Below the pieces are notes generated by a model that ran no database searches, was not told the origin of the DNA, and was given only the letters and a program-made list of their open reading frames with translations. This document shows positions 33,606-40,929 of a stretch of DNA of 46,254 nucleotides, in pieces. A program made the position numbers and the translations under genes. The number at the start of each line of letters is the position of its first letter. Within the stretch, counting starts at the first letter, position 1. This DNA comes from Sulfolobales archaeon (lineage in GTDB: Archaea; Thermoproteota; Thermoprotei_A; Sulfolobales; AG1), in contig JAWAXC010000007.1 of the NCBI GenBank assembly GCA_038897115.1, positions 1 to 46,254 of the forward strand, written 5' to 3'.

Positions 33606-34616
33606 TTAATATGGCGGATTCAGCTTCTCTCTAACGCTCTTAGCTATTCTCCTCAAAAGCCTCAGCTTTTTCACCGCTATTATCTCTGGGAGGAATTCTA
33701 AGCTAGTATTATGGGTTATATATAGCTCTCCACCATTTCTCTTTCTAGCTATCTCAAGGATCCTATGTACCAGATCTTTATAATTCTCCATCCTAGTTGT
33801 TCTAGCATTGACAATAGCAAGAGCTAGGCCTCCCATAGATGCTAGATCACCTATCCTATCCCAGGGAGGGGATGTTTCAGCAACATCTACTGTGTAGAAT
33901 ATATTATCATACCTACTGGCTAATCTCACGAATATCTGTAGTACTTCCCATCTATATCCAAAATATGTGATAATCCAAAATCTGGAATCCGGGAATCTCT
34001 CTAAAAGCTCCCTATATATATTCTCAATATATCCTAGCGGTGCCTCATAAACTACTAAAGATGGCTCATGAAGATCTATGTTTTTAACACCAATTCTAAG
34101 GCTTCTCTCTACCTCTAGAAAAACGACTTTCTCAATATAATCCCTCATAAATTCCTCAACACTATATATACTTTGATCTAGGAGAGAGTTTGTAACCATA
34201 GTAAATGGTCCTGGAAGGCTTAATGCTATTCTGTTAATCGGAATATCAATTTTCTTTGCAACTTCAACGCTTTTCTCGAGAATCGCTGATGCCATCGCTT
34301 CTCTATAGCTGATTTTATTTTTAATAACTGGTTGTCTGAAGAAATAGTTATTGTCATAGAACCTCTTAAGCCCATCAATCTCTATACCATCGATCCCAGA
34401 GATCATAGGGTTAAATATATCATCCCATCTAAACATTCCATCACTAAATCTATCGTACCCCAGGCTTAACATGTATTTAAAAAATCTCTCAGTATATCGG
34501 GCATATATTTTATCTAGATCGTCTTTCGAGAGCTTTCCAGACATATACCTTGATATTGCTCTAGCGAGCCCTCTGGGCCTGGGATATAAGCCGTGTTGCA
34601 TTAGATATACCTCCAT
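33606..34616 (-). CDS. MetE N-terminal-domain-like protein (split methionine synthase partner)
   Basis: 336 residues, a TIM-barrel of the cobalamin-independent methionine synthase type: LSLPGPFTMVTNSLLD, KNIDLHEPSLVVYE (equivalent to the DEP segment) and ELYITHNTSLEFLPEIIAVKKLRLL near the C terminus, as in MetE N-terminal barrels. The zinc-ligand cysteines of the catalytic half are missing, so it is likely the folate or pterin-binding partner rather than the catalyst. It starts 2 nt after the catalytic gene, so both are made together. Its start ATG 34616 is followed by an in-frame ATG at 34601. Confidence 0.75.
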   Translation of the reverse strand: MEVYLMQHGLYPRPRGLARAISRYMSGKLSKDDLDKIYARYTERFFKYMLSLGYDRFSDGMFRWDDIFNPMISGIDGIEIDGLKRFYDNNYFFRQPVIKNKISYREAMASAILEKSVEVAKKIDIPINRIALSLPGPFTMVTNSLLDQSIYSVEEFMRDYIEKVVFLEVERSLRIGVKNIDLHEPSLVVYEAPLGYIENIYRELLERFPDSRFWIITYFGYRWEVLQIFVRLASRYDNIFYTVDVAETSPPWDRIGDLASMGGLALAIVNARTTRMENYKDLVHRILEIARKRNGGELYITHNTSLEFLPEIIAVKKLRLLRRIAKSVREKLNPPY

Positions 34617-34618
34617 AT

Positions 34619-35650
34619 CTACCCCCTCAACTCTATCTTAGACATACCCCTCGCTATATATTCTCTTCTAGCTATATTGGTTCCCTGCACCATAACCTCA
34701 AGCTTCCTCCTAGCAATATCTCTAGGGAGTAGCTTGAGCCCACAGTCTGGGTTAATATATATTCTATCTGGTTCAACATATTTTGTCGCCTTCTCTATAG
34801 CTCTAGCGATACTCATAGGATCCTCAATAGCTCTATTATGAACATCGATAACCCCTAGGCCTATCTCTTTATCCCCCAACTTCGAAAGAACATGAAGATC
34901 CCTGTAGCCTCTATTGGCGAATTCAAGCGCGAATTGGCTGAATGCCAGTCTTTCGAAGTACTTAGAGAGGAGCTCATAATCACTATAGCATACATGAATA
35001 CCCAGCTTTATATTAACACCTCTGGTAACCTCATTTATAGCCTCTACAGCCCATTCCATCTCCTCAGGGTGTGTTGTTAGAGCTGGCTCATCTACTTGGA
35101 TGAAAAGGGCTCCCGCTTCCTGTAGTGTTAAAATCTCTCTATTTATTATCTTTGCCAACTCGAATACGAGCTCCTCTTTAGAGTTATAGTATTCGTTGAA
35201 GCTCCAATCCGCAATAGTATATGGGCCTGTTATAGTTACTTTCACAACACTCCTCCTACTAACTCTCCTGAGAAACTGGTATTCCCTTAGCACTATAGGC
35301 TCTCTATAGCTTAGCTTAGATACAACAGCTGGTTTGTTGAAAAAGTTGTTACCCCATACCCTTACAGGGCCGTAGAATTTAAAGCCATCGATCCTAGCTG
35401 CGAAATATTCTACCATCTCATCTCTTCTCATCTCACCATCACTAGGTATATCTATACCAGCCTCCTCCTGCTCCCACACAACGATCCTCACGGCATCGTT
35501 AAACGCCTCCTCAAGGGCTTTATCATCTACCCTTCCAACGGACCACTGTCTAATCATATTTCTAAGCCATCTCGGCCTTGGATAGCTACCTATCACACTA
35601 GTAGGGAATATAGGAAGCTCTATACCCAGGCTTCTCCTCAATTTGGTCAA
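34619..35650 (-). CDS. metE: Methionine synthase, cobalamin-independent catalytic domain (MetE C-terminal type)
   Basis: 343 residues. TSVIGSYPRP at the start and IPSDGEMRRDEMVEYF are family motifs; zinc and homocysteine ligands are His219 and Cys221 (LGIHVCYSD), Glu243 (ALEFANRG) and Cys303 (INPDCGL). FIQVDEPALTT is the DEP motif. The enzyme transfers a methyl group to homocysteine. In archaea the methyl donor is probably a pterin or corrinoid methyl carrier rather than the triglutamate folate of plants. The two MetE halves are separate genes here, catalytic half first. Start ATG 35650. Confidence 0.88.
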   Translation of the reverse strand: MTKLRRSLGIELPIFPTSVIGSYPRPRWLRNMIRQWSVGRVDDKALEEAFNDAVRIVVWEQEEAGIDIPSDGEMRRDEMVEYFAARIDGFKFYGPVRVWGNNFFNKPAVVSKLSYREPIVLREYQFLRRVSRRSVVKVTITGPYTIADWSFNEYYNSKEELVFELAKIINREILTLQEAGALFIQVDEPALTTHPEEMEWAVEAINEVTRGVNIKLGIHVCYSDYELLSKYFERLAFSQFALEFANRGYRDLHVLSKLGDKEIGLGVIDVHNRAIEDPMSIARAIEKATKYVEPDRIYINPDCGLKLLPRDIARRKLEVMVQGTNIARREYIARGMSKIELRG

Positions 35651-35733
35651 CTATGAATAGATATTGAGAAAAACAATATATAGATTTCGAGAACCATCTG
35701 TTTCTGTCTTTAAAGATGATAGGATCTAGAGGC

Positions 35734-36003
35734 CTATATAGCTTTTATAGCCCTCCCCGTAGGTAGTCTAGCCTTAGCTATGATCCTATATCCACAGCAT
35801 GGGCATCTAAGCGTTTCTACCACAGTTATCCTGCTATATGGAAAATACTTACCACAGCGCCAGCAAACATAGCATGGCTCCTCCTCCCTACACCCTATCT
35901 CAGGGCTCCTCCTCTCATCTTGGGCTTTACATATGCAGAATGTGAGATCCTTATCCTTACACATCTCCTCAATCGAGATACTCACTCTACCTACCCATAA
36001 CAT
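35734..36003 (-). CDS. rpoP: RNA polymerase subunit Rpo12/RpoP-like zinc ribbon
   Basis: 89 residues. The C-terminal half YVCWRCGKYFPYSRITVVETLRCPCCGYRIIAKARLPTGRAIKAI matches Rpo12 (C-x2-C at 47 and 50, C-x2-C at 67 and 70, then the basic KxR...KAI tail), which stabilises the Rpo3-Rpo10 assembly in RNA polymerase. Normal Rpo12 is under 55 residues; here about 42 N-terminal residues precede the ribbon and add five cysteines (15, 23, 25, 38, 44). No in-frame start lies nearer the ribbon, so either the extension is real or translation starts at a non-standard codon after the GGGAGGAGGAG at about 35880-35891. Confidence 0.75.
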   Translation of the reverse strand: MLWVGRVSISIEEMCKDKDLTFCICKAQDERRSPEIGCREEEPCYVCWRCGKYFPYSRITVVETLRCPCCGYRIIAKARLPTGRAIKAI

Positions 36004-36283
36004 ATCAGCTGCTAAGCCTATATTCTAGCGCTTCCCATACTCTCTAGATGTTTAAAACAAATTCAACAAGATCTATCCTCTAAAACCATTAATCTACAGA
36101 TAGCATGTGAAATCTCATTCACCTTCTGCTTACTACATCACCTTTTCTCCACTCTCAACACGCTCTTCGAAGATCCATTCCCCTTAGGGGGCAGAAACTT
36201 TGAGCTACTGTTTTCTGTTCTGGATCGTGTCTTTCTATGTCATGCTAAGACCTATATCTCTCATTCTCATAGCTAATTGGAAC
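36004..36283. other. Intergenic region, no feature recognised
   Basis: Pyrimidine-rich plus strand with no supported gene. A CCCCTTAGGGGG hairpin at about 36182-36193 may belong to the neighbouring structured element or be a minor terminator. Confidence 0.4.
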
Positions 36284-36293
36284 CATCCAGGCA

Positions 36294-36420
36294 ATGGGAG
36301 CCCTGCTCCAAGCCCGCGCGGGTTAAACCTAGATGGGAGCCCCGTGCCGCTAGGCTCAACAACCATCTGTGAGTGAGGTGGAACTCCTCATCGCTAAACA
36401 GGGCAAAGCGATAGGGAGAG
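36294..36420 (+). mobile_element. Solo structured piece resembling a TnpB-element 3' end (omega/reRNA-like)
   Basis: GC-rich non-coding block with two near copies of ATGGGAGCCC (36294 and 36333), a palindrome CCCGCGCGGG at 36313-36322, GTGAGTGAGGTGGAACTCC, and a terminal hairpin with arms ATCGCT (36390-36395) and AGCGAT (36407-36412) followed by AGGGAGAG. This order (paired guanine-rich boxes, GAGGTGGAAC, final hairpin, GGGAG) recalls the 3' region of archaeal IS605 TnpB genes, where the guide RNA is encoded. No tnpB frame is present. The call relies on recollection; another structured RNA is possible. Confidence 0.4.
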
Positions 36421-36501
36421 GCTGTTGGAAAGCCTTCCTTATATAATAATAAAGATGGGAAGCTAAACATCGAAGAACATAGATCAAATCAATAATGTTT
36501 C

Positions 36502-36594
36502 TGGAGCCGGGGGCGGGATTCGAACCCGCGATATAGCGGGTTACAACGGCCTACCACTGCAGCCCGCCGCCTTAGGCCGCTCGGCCACCCCGGC
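36502..36594 (-). tRNA. tRNA-Cys (GCA) with 15-nt intron
   Basis: Minus-strand cloverleaf: acceptor GCCGGGG (36594-36588) pairs with CCCCGGC (36512-36506); discriminator U73, typical of Cys, then encoded CCA (36504-36502). The T arm is GCGGG-UUCGAAU-CCCGC. The anticodon stem is GCGGG/CCCGC with loop CU-GCA-G-A; the anticodon is at 36560-36558. A 15-nt intron (36556-36542) sits between positions 37 and 38, the canonical archaeal site cut by the bulge-helix-bulge endonuclease. A minus-strand TATA-like ATTCTTAATATC at 36632-36621 is about 30 nt upstream. Confidence 0.93.
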
Positions 36595-36643
36595 CCTCTA
36601 ATATTAAATTCTATTTCTGAGATATTAAGAATTAACGCCTAAG

Positions 36644-36655
36644 CTTTTAAGATAA
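36644..36655 (+). promoter_or_regulatory. Probable TATA box of rpl40e
   Basis: CTTTTAAGATAA lies about 30 nt upstream of the L40e ATG at 36682, which would give a very short leader. It is on the opposite strand from, and close to, the tRNA-Cys promoter. Confidence 0.45.
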
Positions 36656-36681
36656 TATTTAGATAAATATTGTGGAGGCCC

Positions 36682-36855
36682 ATGCCGCTAAACGATCCTG
36701 AGTTGATGAGGATCGTTATGGATAGAGTTCTGGATAAAAAGATATGTAGGAGATGTGGAGCTATAAATCCTCTCAGGGCTGTAAAGTGTAGGAGATGTAG
36801 AAGCTATGATCTAAGGCCTAGAAAGCTCAGATTTGGAGGAAAGAAGATAAAGTAG
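36682..36855 (+). CDS. rpl40e: 50S ribosomal protein L40e
   Basis: 57 residues from ATG 36682: MPLNDPELMRIV, then a zinc ribbon CRRCGAINPLRAVKCRRC (C-x2-C...C-x2-C) and a basic tail RKLRFGGKKIK, the archaeal L40e layout. It is a zinc-binding large-subunit protein. A TTG at 36670 would add four residues (MWRP), but the family begins at MPL. It is divergent from tRNA-Cys. Confidence 0.95.
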   Translation: MPLNDPELMRIVMDRVLDKKICRRCGAINPLRAVKCRRCRSYDLRPRKLRFGGKKIK

Positions 36856-36913
36856 CTCTCCCCTACTTTAGAGGACAGAGCTTTCTATGGTATCTCAGGG
36901 ATAAGTCTGGGAA
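36856..36913. other. Short intergenic lead into relic copy B
   Basis: Contains nothing recognised; it separates the L40e stop from the start of the second ~250-bp relic. Confidence 0.4.
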
Positions 36914-37167
36914 CTGACCTCCTTCCCTTTCAATTCTATAGTAGATCACCTTGGTCTCTCGCATGGTTTAGCCTTGGGCCTGGTCTCCTGCCCATTACCC
37001 CTACCCCCTTTCAGGGGCTAGTGGCTATTGTTGCTAGCCCCCATCTATGATCATCCGGGGGCCTGGTTGCCATGCTTGACCGCCTCATCATCTAACCTAG
37101 TGCTAACATCAAAGATTATAAGCATTAACAACATCCCCACCCTAAAGGACGAGGCTTTCAGTTGTAA
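36914..37167 (-). mobile_element. MITE-like relic of an IS200/IS605-type (TnpB) element, copy B
   Basis: About 254 bp, related to 29867-30114 over nearly its whole length with scattered substitutions and small gaps. On the minus strand it begins TTACAACTGAAAGCCTCGTC and ends AAAGGGAAGGAGGTCAG. It contains the shared segment GATCTACTATAGAATTGAAA. There is no transposase. The internal hairpins are less perfect than in copy A, so copy B looks older. Location 60 nt after L40e. Confidence 0.5.
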
Positions 37168-37486
37168 TGATTAGAAAGCTTTTATATCCTCTTATTGATT
37201 ATGTTTAAAGGCCTAGTATATCTAGATCGTGAGATATTTGGAGACTAGGTGGAGAATCTCCATAGCGTCCCCCTGTTTATTGATTTTTAATCATGGTAAG
37301 TGGGTTATTATGCTATCCGCAGATCCCTTATCGCAGTAGCTCGCCCCTAGCTGTCTAGGAGTTCATAGCCCTACAGTTCTTGGGCTTTGATCCAATTATC
37401 TATTCGTTTATGTGGGTTGTAAGGGCTGAGGATGCGAAGATCTCTTTAGCTAGATTAGAAGATGAGGAAATATCGGGGTTTGTTTA
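37168..37486. other. Intergenic region, no feature recognised
   Basis: About 320 nt. No convincing frame on either strand and no structured RNA signature. It contains the upstream region of the MFS gene, with TATA-like stretches but no clear single promoter. Confidence 0.4.
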
Positions 37487-38746
37487 TTGGGCAGCGCTTC
37501 TCAGAATTTTAATAGAGAGAAGAGTCTGAGGTATTGGATGGTTGAATCTCCTACATATAATTTTTCAACTTCTCTCTCAACCTCGCTAGCCCAGCCATTT
37601 GGCATAAGATTTCTTGGAATGGATGTTGCTGGCTTGGGTATATTAACATCTATACAGCTGGGCTTCGTAGGGTTGGGAGCGTTTTTTGGTGATCTCATTA
37701 TCAATAAATATAGGTTTAATAGAAAAGCTTTCTGGACAATATTTGGTGCCATCAATAGAGTCGGTTGGGCCTCGATAATACTAACCACTATATTTCCTGG
37801 AGAGACGCGTATCCCTATTTTTTATATATTAATAGCTATATCGCAGTTCTCAGGAGCAGTTGCTGGGATCGCTGCTGGGGATATTGGAGGCGATCTAGTT
37901 GATAGGGAAAGGGCGCCAAGATTCTTTGGATTCCTCAGCTCTATCAATAACGTTGCAGCTCTAGCCTCTCTAATTATATCTACAGTATTGTTTATCTTAG
38001 CAGGAGGTGGAAGTTATTACGCATACCTATTGCTCTACATAATATCCCTTGTTTCTGCTGTGATCTCAACTATTTTTCTAATAATGATTAAAGATGATCC
38101 TGAGGTGGTTAGGGTTTTTAAGACCTCTCTTATAAAGTATCGCAGCACATCTCTTAATATATATAGAGAACTCTTGCTAGGTATTAATACCAAGAACTAT
38201 GTGCTAGTCATAGTGCTATATACAGCCTCGGTAAATATACCTGCATCACTATGGAACTACTATTTAATCTATGGGATAGGTGGTGATGAGGTTTGGATAA
38301 CAGCAAAAACAGCGACCACATATATGGTGAAAGCTATTATGCTCCATATATGGCCCATATATATACAGAGATATGGAATTAGAAGGATATTTATAGTATC
38401 TCTAATAGCCATATCGCCTATACCGCTAATATTCATGCTCGCTAGAAACTTTGCCCTGCAGATAATGTTAGAGATATACTCAGCTATATGGTGGTCATCA
38501 TGGGATCTCTGCACAGGTTTATATAACCTCTATCTACTCCCTAGAGAGAAGAGAGCCTCGATGCTCGCAGTAATAACACTTGCTACTAACATGAGTGCCT
38601 CCATATCTTCGCTCACAGGCTCAGTCATAGCATCTACATTATCTCCATATGGTGCGGAGACCACATTTATCATCTCTTCCCTATCAAGGCTAGTGATAGC
38701 TCTAACTGCATATAGAAGCATGCCCAGCCTTAATCTAAGATCCTAA
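37487..38746 (+). CDS. Major facilitator superfamily-like membrane transporter
   Basis: 419 residues and about eleven or twelve hydrophobic segments. SIQLGFVGLGAFFGDLIINKYRFNRKAFW resembles the first-half MFS loop (GxxxDxxxRR type), and GDIGGDLVDRERAPRFFGFLSSINN gives the mid-protein charged loop before another set of helices. The conserved central loop (KDDPEVVRVFKTSLIKYRSTS) separates the halves. It is not closely similar to the MFS at 25.2 kb. TTG 37487 was used; ATG 37535 is the main alternative. Substrate unknown. Confidence 0.75.
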   Translation: MGSASQNFNREKSLRYWMVESPTYNFSTSLSTSLAQPFGIRFLGMDVAGLGILTSIQLGFVGLGAFFGDLIINKYRFNRKAFWTIFGAINRVGWASIILTTIFPGETRIPIFYILIAISQFSGAVAGIAAGDIGGDLVDRERAPRFFGFLSSINNVAALASLIISTVLFILAGGGSYYAYLLLYIISLVSAVISTIFLIMIKDDPEVVRVFKTSLIKYRSTSLNIYRELLLGINTKNYVLVIVLYTASVNIPASLWNYYLIYGIGGDEVWITAKTATTYMVKAIMLHIWPIYIQRYGIRRIFIVSLIAISPIPLIFMLARNFALQIMLEIYSAIWWSSWDLCTGLYNLYLLPREKRASMLAVITLATNMSASISSLTGSVIASTLSPYGAETTFIISSLSRLVIALTAYRSMPSLNLRS

Positions 38747-38880
38747 ATCTCTGCAAGTTCCATCTAATAATTAAAGCTAATAATAATCAGCATATTAAGT
38801 GTTATCTGGGGAGGGTAATCAAGCTGATAGCCAATAAGGGCTATACGATCAGGTGGTTTGGTGATCTAAGACATGTATAT

Positions 38881-39327
38881 GTGAACACTATATGGTTCTT
38901 CGAATATATATTGAAATATGTTGTGCCAGAAGATAGAGCTCCCCCAATATATTATAGATGGGTACATGAGCTATATATAGATGAGGATTCAAAATATGTA
39001 TTTAAAGTCAGAACGGGCGATGATGCCATTATAGATTCGAAGATTTTGGGGGATGTAGAAGAACTTGATGCAGGAGAAATGCTATTTAATCTATCGAAGC
39101 TATATATATCTACATATCTTGATAGGCTCAGATCCATTGATGCCTATAGCGAAGAATCCTTCAACATAGAGGATACAGTTAAAAGGCTATATAGCGAGAT
39201 ATATAGATCATCATCGATTCCAACAAGGGTCGTTCTCTTAGAAACACTCAGAGACCACGGTGACTTCAGAGAGCTAAATCAAAGCGTTCTACATGTCAAC
39301 TGGATCTATATAATGTCATTCAACTAA
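38881..39327 (+). CDS. Hypothetical protein (148 aa), start uncertain
   Basis: I do not recognise a family. It is soluble, aromatic-rich and acidic (IWFFEYILKYVVPEDRAPPIYYRWVHELYIDEDSKYVFKVRTGDD), ending in a hydrophobic tail (VNWIYIMSFN). GTG 38881 has no good ribosome site. The frame stays open upstream through GYTIRWFGDLRHVYV with coding-like composition, and a strong GGGGAGGGT at 38810-38818 precedes a CTG at 38824 by a suitable distance. The true protein may begin there with a rare start codon, adding about 19 residues. Confidence 0.55.
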   Translation: MNTIWFFEYILKYVVPEDRAPPIYYRWVHELYIDEDSKYVFKVRTGDDAIIDSKILGDVEELDAGEMLFNLSKLYISTYLDRLRSIDAYSEESFNIEDTVKRLYSEIYRSSSIPTRVVLLETLRDHGDFRELNQSVLHVNWIYIMSFN

Positions 39328-39960
39328 TTCATAACCCCTATACTTTAGTAGAAGGGGATTTGATGTTAAAAGCAAAGCAATCTAGATCTGCATAGCTTTT
39401 AATAACTAGCGGTAACTTCTATCTACCCTGCATATTTATAGCAGAGGCTGTAACAGTTCACCTGAGGATGGTTTGAGCCGCCCTCGGGCTCATCACTCCT
39501 ATATATTAAGCTCTCTGTCATGTTAATCAGCTCTGGTTATATGTCAATAAAAGCCATATATATGGTTAAAGGAGTTCTTCTCCTCACAGGCTCTGAAAGG
39601 ATCTCTGATTACAGCTGCAAGCCTCGCTCTTCTAGGGTGGGCTATCATGTTTTCTTATAGGAAATTCCGAGTAGCAAGATTAAGAAGAATCGAGAGGGCA
39701 TTGAGCTTCCTTGCCTAACTATAGCATATTCATAATCTCAATGCTTGCTAACAGCTTTTATCTTACATATTATGGCTTTATTATTTGATCTGTTTATATG
39801 AGCTAGTTATAGTTTTATCTACTTCTATATACATTATAATACAAGATCGTATTAAGATTAAAGGTCTATATTACTTGCTTCCCTGAGGCTATGTGGATAT
39901 CTAGTAGGGGCTTAGTTTTTATTTTTTCTAGTTAATATTAGTGGTGGAGAGATAGTTAGC
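39328..39960. other. Gene-poor region with one structured element and one open frame
   Basis: At 39461-39496 a GC-rich hairpin: GAGCC and GGCTC arms with a GCCCTC-type loop inside outer GAT/ATC pairs and an asymmetric GGTTT bulge, in AT-rich surroundings, possibly a small structured RNA. At 39551-39718 an open frame reads as a membrane helix with basic tail (GSLITAASLALLGWAIMFSYRKFRVARL), but no ATG, GTG or TTG starts it, so a decayed gene or unusual start is possible. The remainder shows nothing recognisable. Confidence 0.4.
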
Positions 39961-40287
39961 TTGCTCAAGGTTGACAGAAAGACGTATATGTGGCTCTATA
40001 AGGGGTTAAAGGTGGCTTCAGCTACGGTTCTCCTAATCATAGGTTTCACTGCTCTAATATATCTGCTGTCAATTGGTTCAGAGATTATAAATGCCAATAC
40101 GAGATCTATGGATGGTAACACTGCTTCTTCTAACTATTTTCTCCAGGGCTTCTACGGCTTTCTTAATACCGCTCTATGGATCTTTGTTATCTTCTCCGGA
40201 GCTATATTCTTGCTAGCCTATGCTATATATGTTATAGATGTAATTAGGGGTAAGAAGGAGGAAAATACCGAGCTGGAGGCTCTATAA
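39961..40287 (+). CDS. Small protein with two membrane helices
   Basis: 108 residues: a basic N terminus (LKVDRKTYMWLYKGLK), first helix VASATVLLIIGFTALIYLLSI, a polar loop (GSEIINANTRSMDGNTASSNYFLQGFYG), second helix NTALWIFVIFSGAIFLLAYAIYV and a charged tail (RGKKEENTELEAL). No known family. Start TTG 39961, 13 nt after GGTGGAGAG. Both termini are predicted inside, loop outside. It lies before the CBS and HerA genes and might be a partner of the HerA membrane ATPase, though it is on the other strand. Confidence 0.6.
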   Translation: MLKVDRKTYMWLYKGLKVASATVLLIIGFTALIYLLSIGSEIINANTRSMDGNTASSNYFLQGFYGFLNTALWIFVIFSGAIFLLAYAIYVIDVIRGKKEENTELEAL

Positions 40288-40479
40288 TTCAGCTTAGAGC
40301 ACTCGTAGTTATATTAGAATTCATCTTCATGAATAGCCTCACGATCTATAGGATAGAGAGAGATCTAATTCTCCACCTCCTCCCAGCTCTTAATGGTGGA
40401 GGTGATGTTAGAGCAACTCTATCTAGATAACTATAAAAGTCCTATAAACCCTCTGAGCCTATCTCTTAGGGGGTAATCC

Positions 40480-40929
40480 TTGATTAGGGCTGAGGATATT
40501 ATGACTCCTAATCCTATCACAGTTAGGCTTGATGAGAGTGTGGCTAAGGCTGCGAAGATTATGTCTGAAAACAAGATTGGCTCTGTGATTGTTATTGATA
40601 GTGGGGGTAAACCCATTGGTATTGTGACTAGTCATGATATCTTAGAAAAGGTTGTGGCGAGAGGTCTAAATCCGAATGAGGTTAGTGTGGGTAGGGTTAT
40701 GTCGAGTCCTCTAATATATGTTGATGCCTCTACACCTATAGATAAGGTTATAGAGGTTATGCTTAGAGCTGGGATAAGACATGTTCCTGTGATGAAGGGG
40801 GAGAGATTGGTTGGGATAATAGCTGAGTATGATATAATAGCCCTAGGCCCTGAGATCTTCCAGGCGTTAGAGCTCTTTGAGGCTGCAATGATGGAGAGGG
40901 CTAGGAGGAAGAGGGGTTCTCGAGGCTAG
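40480..40929 (+). CDS. CBS-domain pair protein
   Basis: 149 residues made of two CBS domains: first IRAEDIMTPNPITVRLDESVAKAAKIMSENKIGSVIVIDSGGKPIGIVTSHDILEKVV, second VGRVMSSPLIYVDASTPIDKVIEVMLRAGIRHVPVMKGERLVGIIAEYDII. Such stand-alone pairs bind adenine nucleotides and regulate a partner. The basic C-terminal tail (MMERARRKRGSRG) could bind nucleic acid. Start TTG 40480 after GGGGTAATCC. Its 3' end overlaps that of the opposing HerA gene by 29 nt. Confidence 0.88.
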   Translation: MIRAEDIMTPNPITVRLDESVAKAAKIMSENKIGSVIVIDSGGKPIGIVTSHDILEKVVARGLNPNEVSVGRVMSSPLIYVDASTPIDKVIEVMLRAGIRHVPVMKGERLVGIIAEYDIIALGPEIFQALELFEAAMMERARRKRGSRG

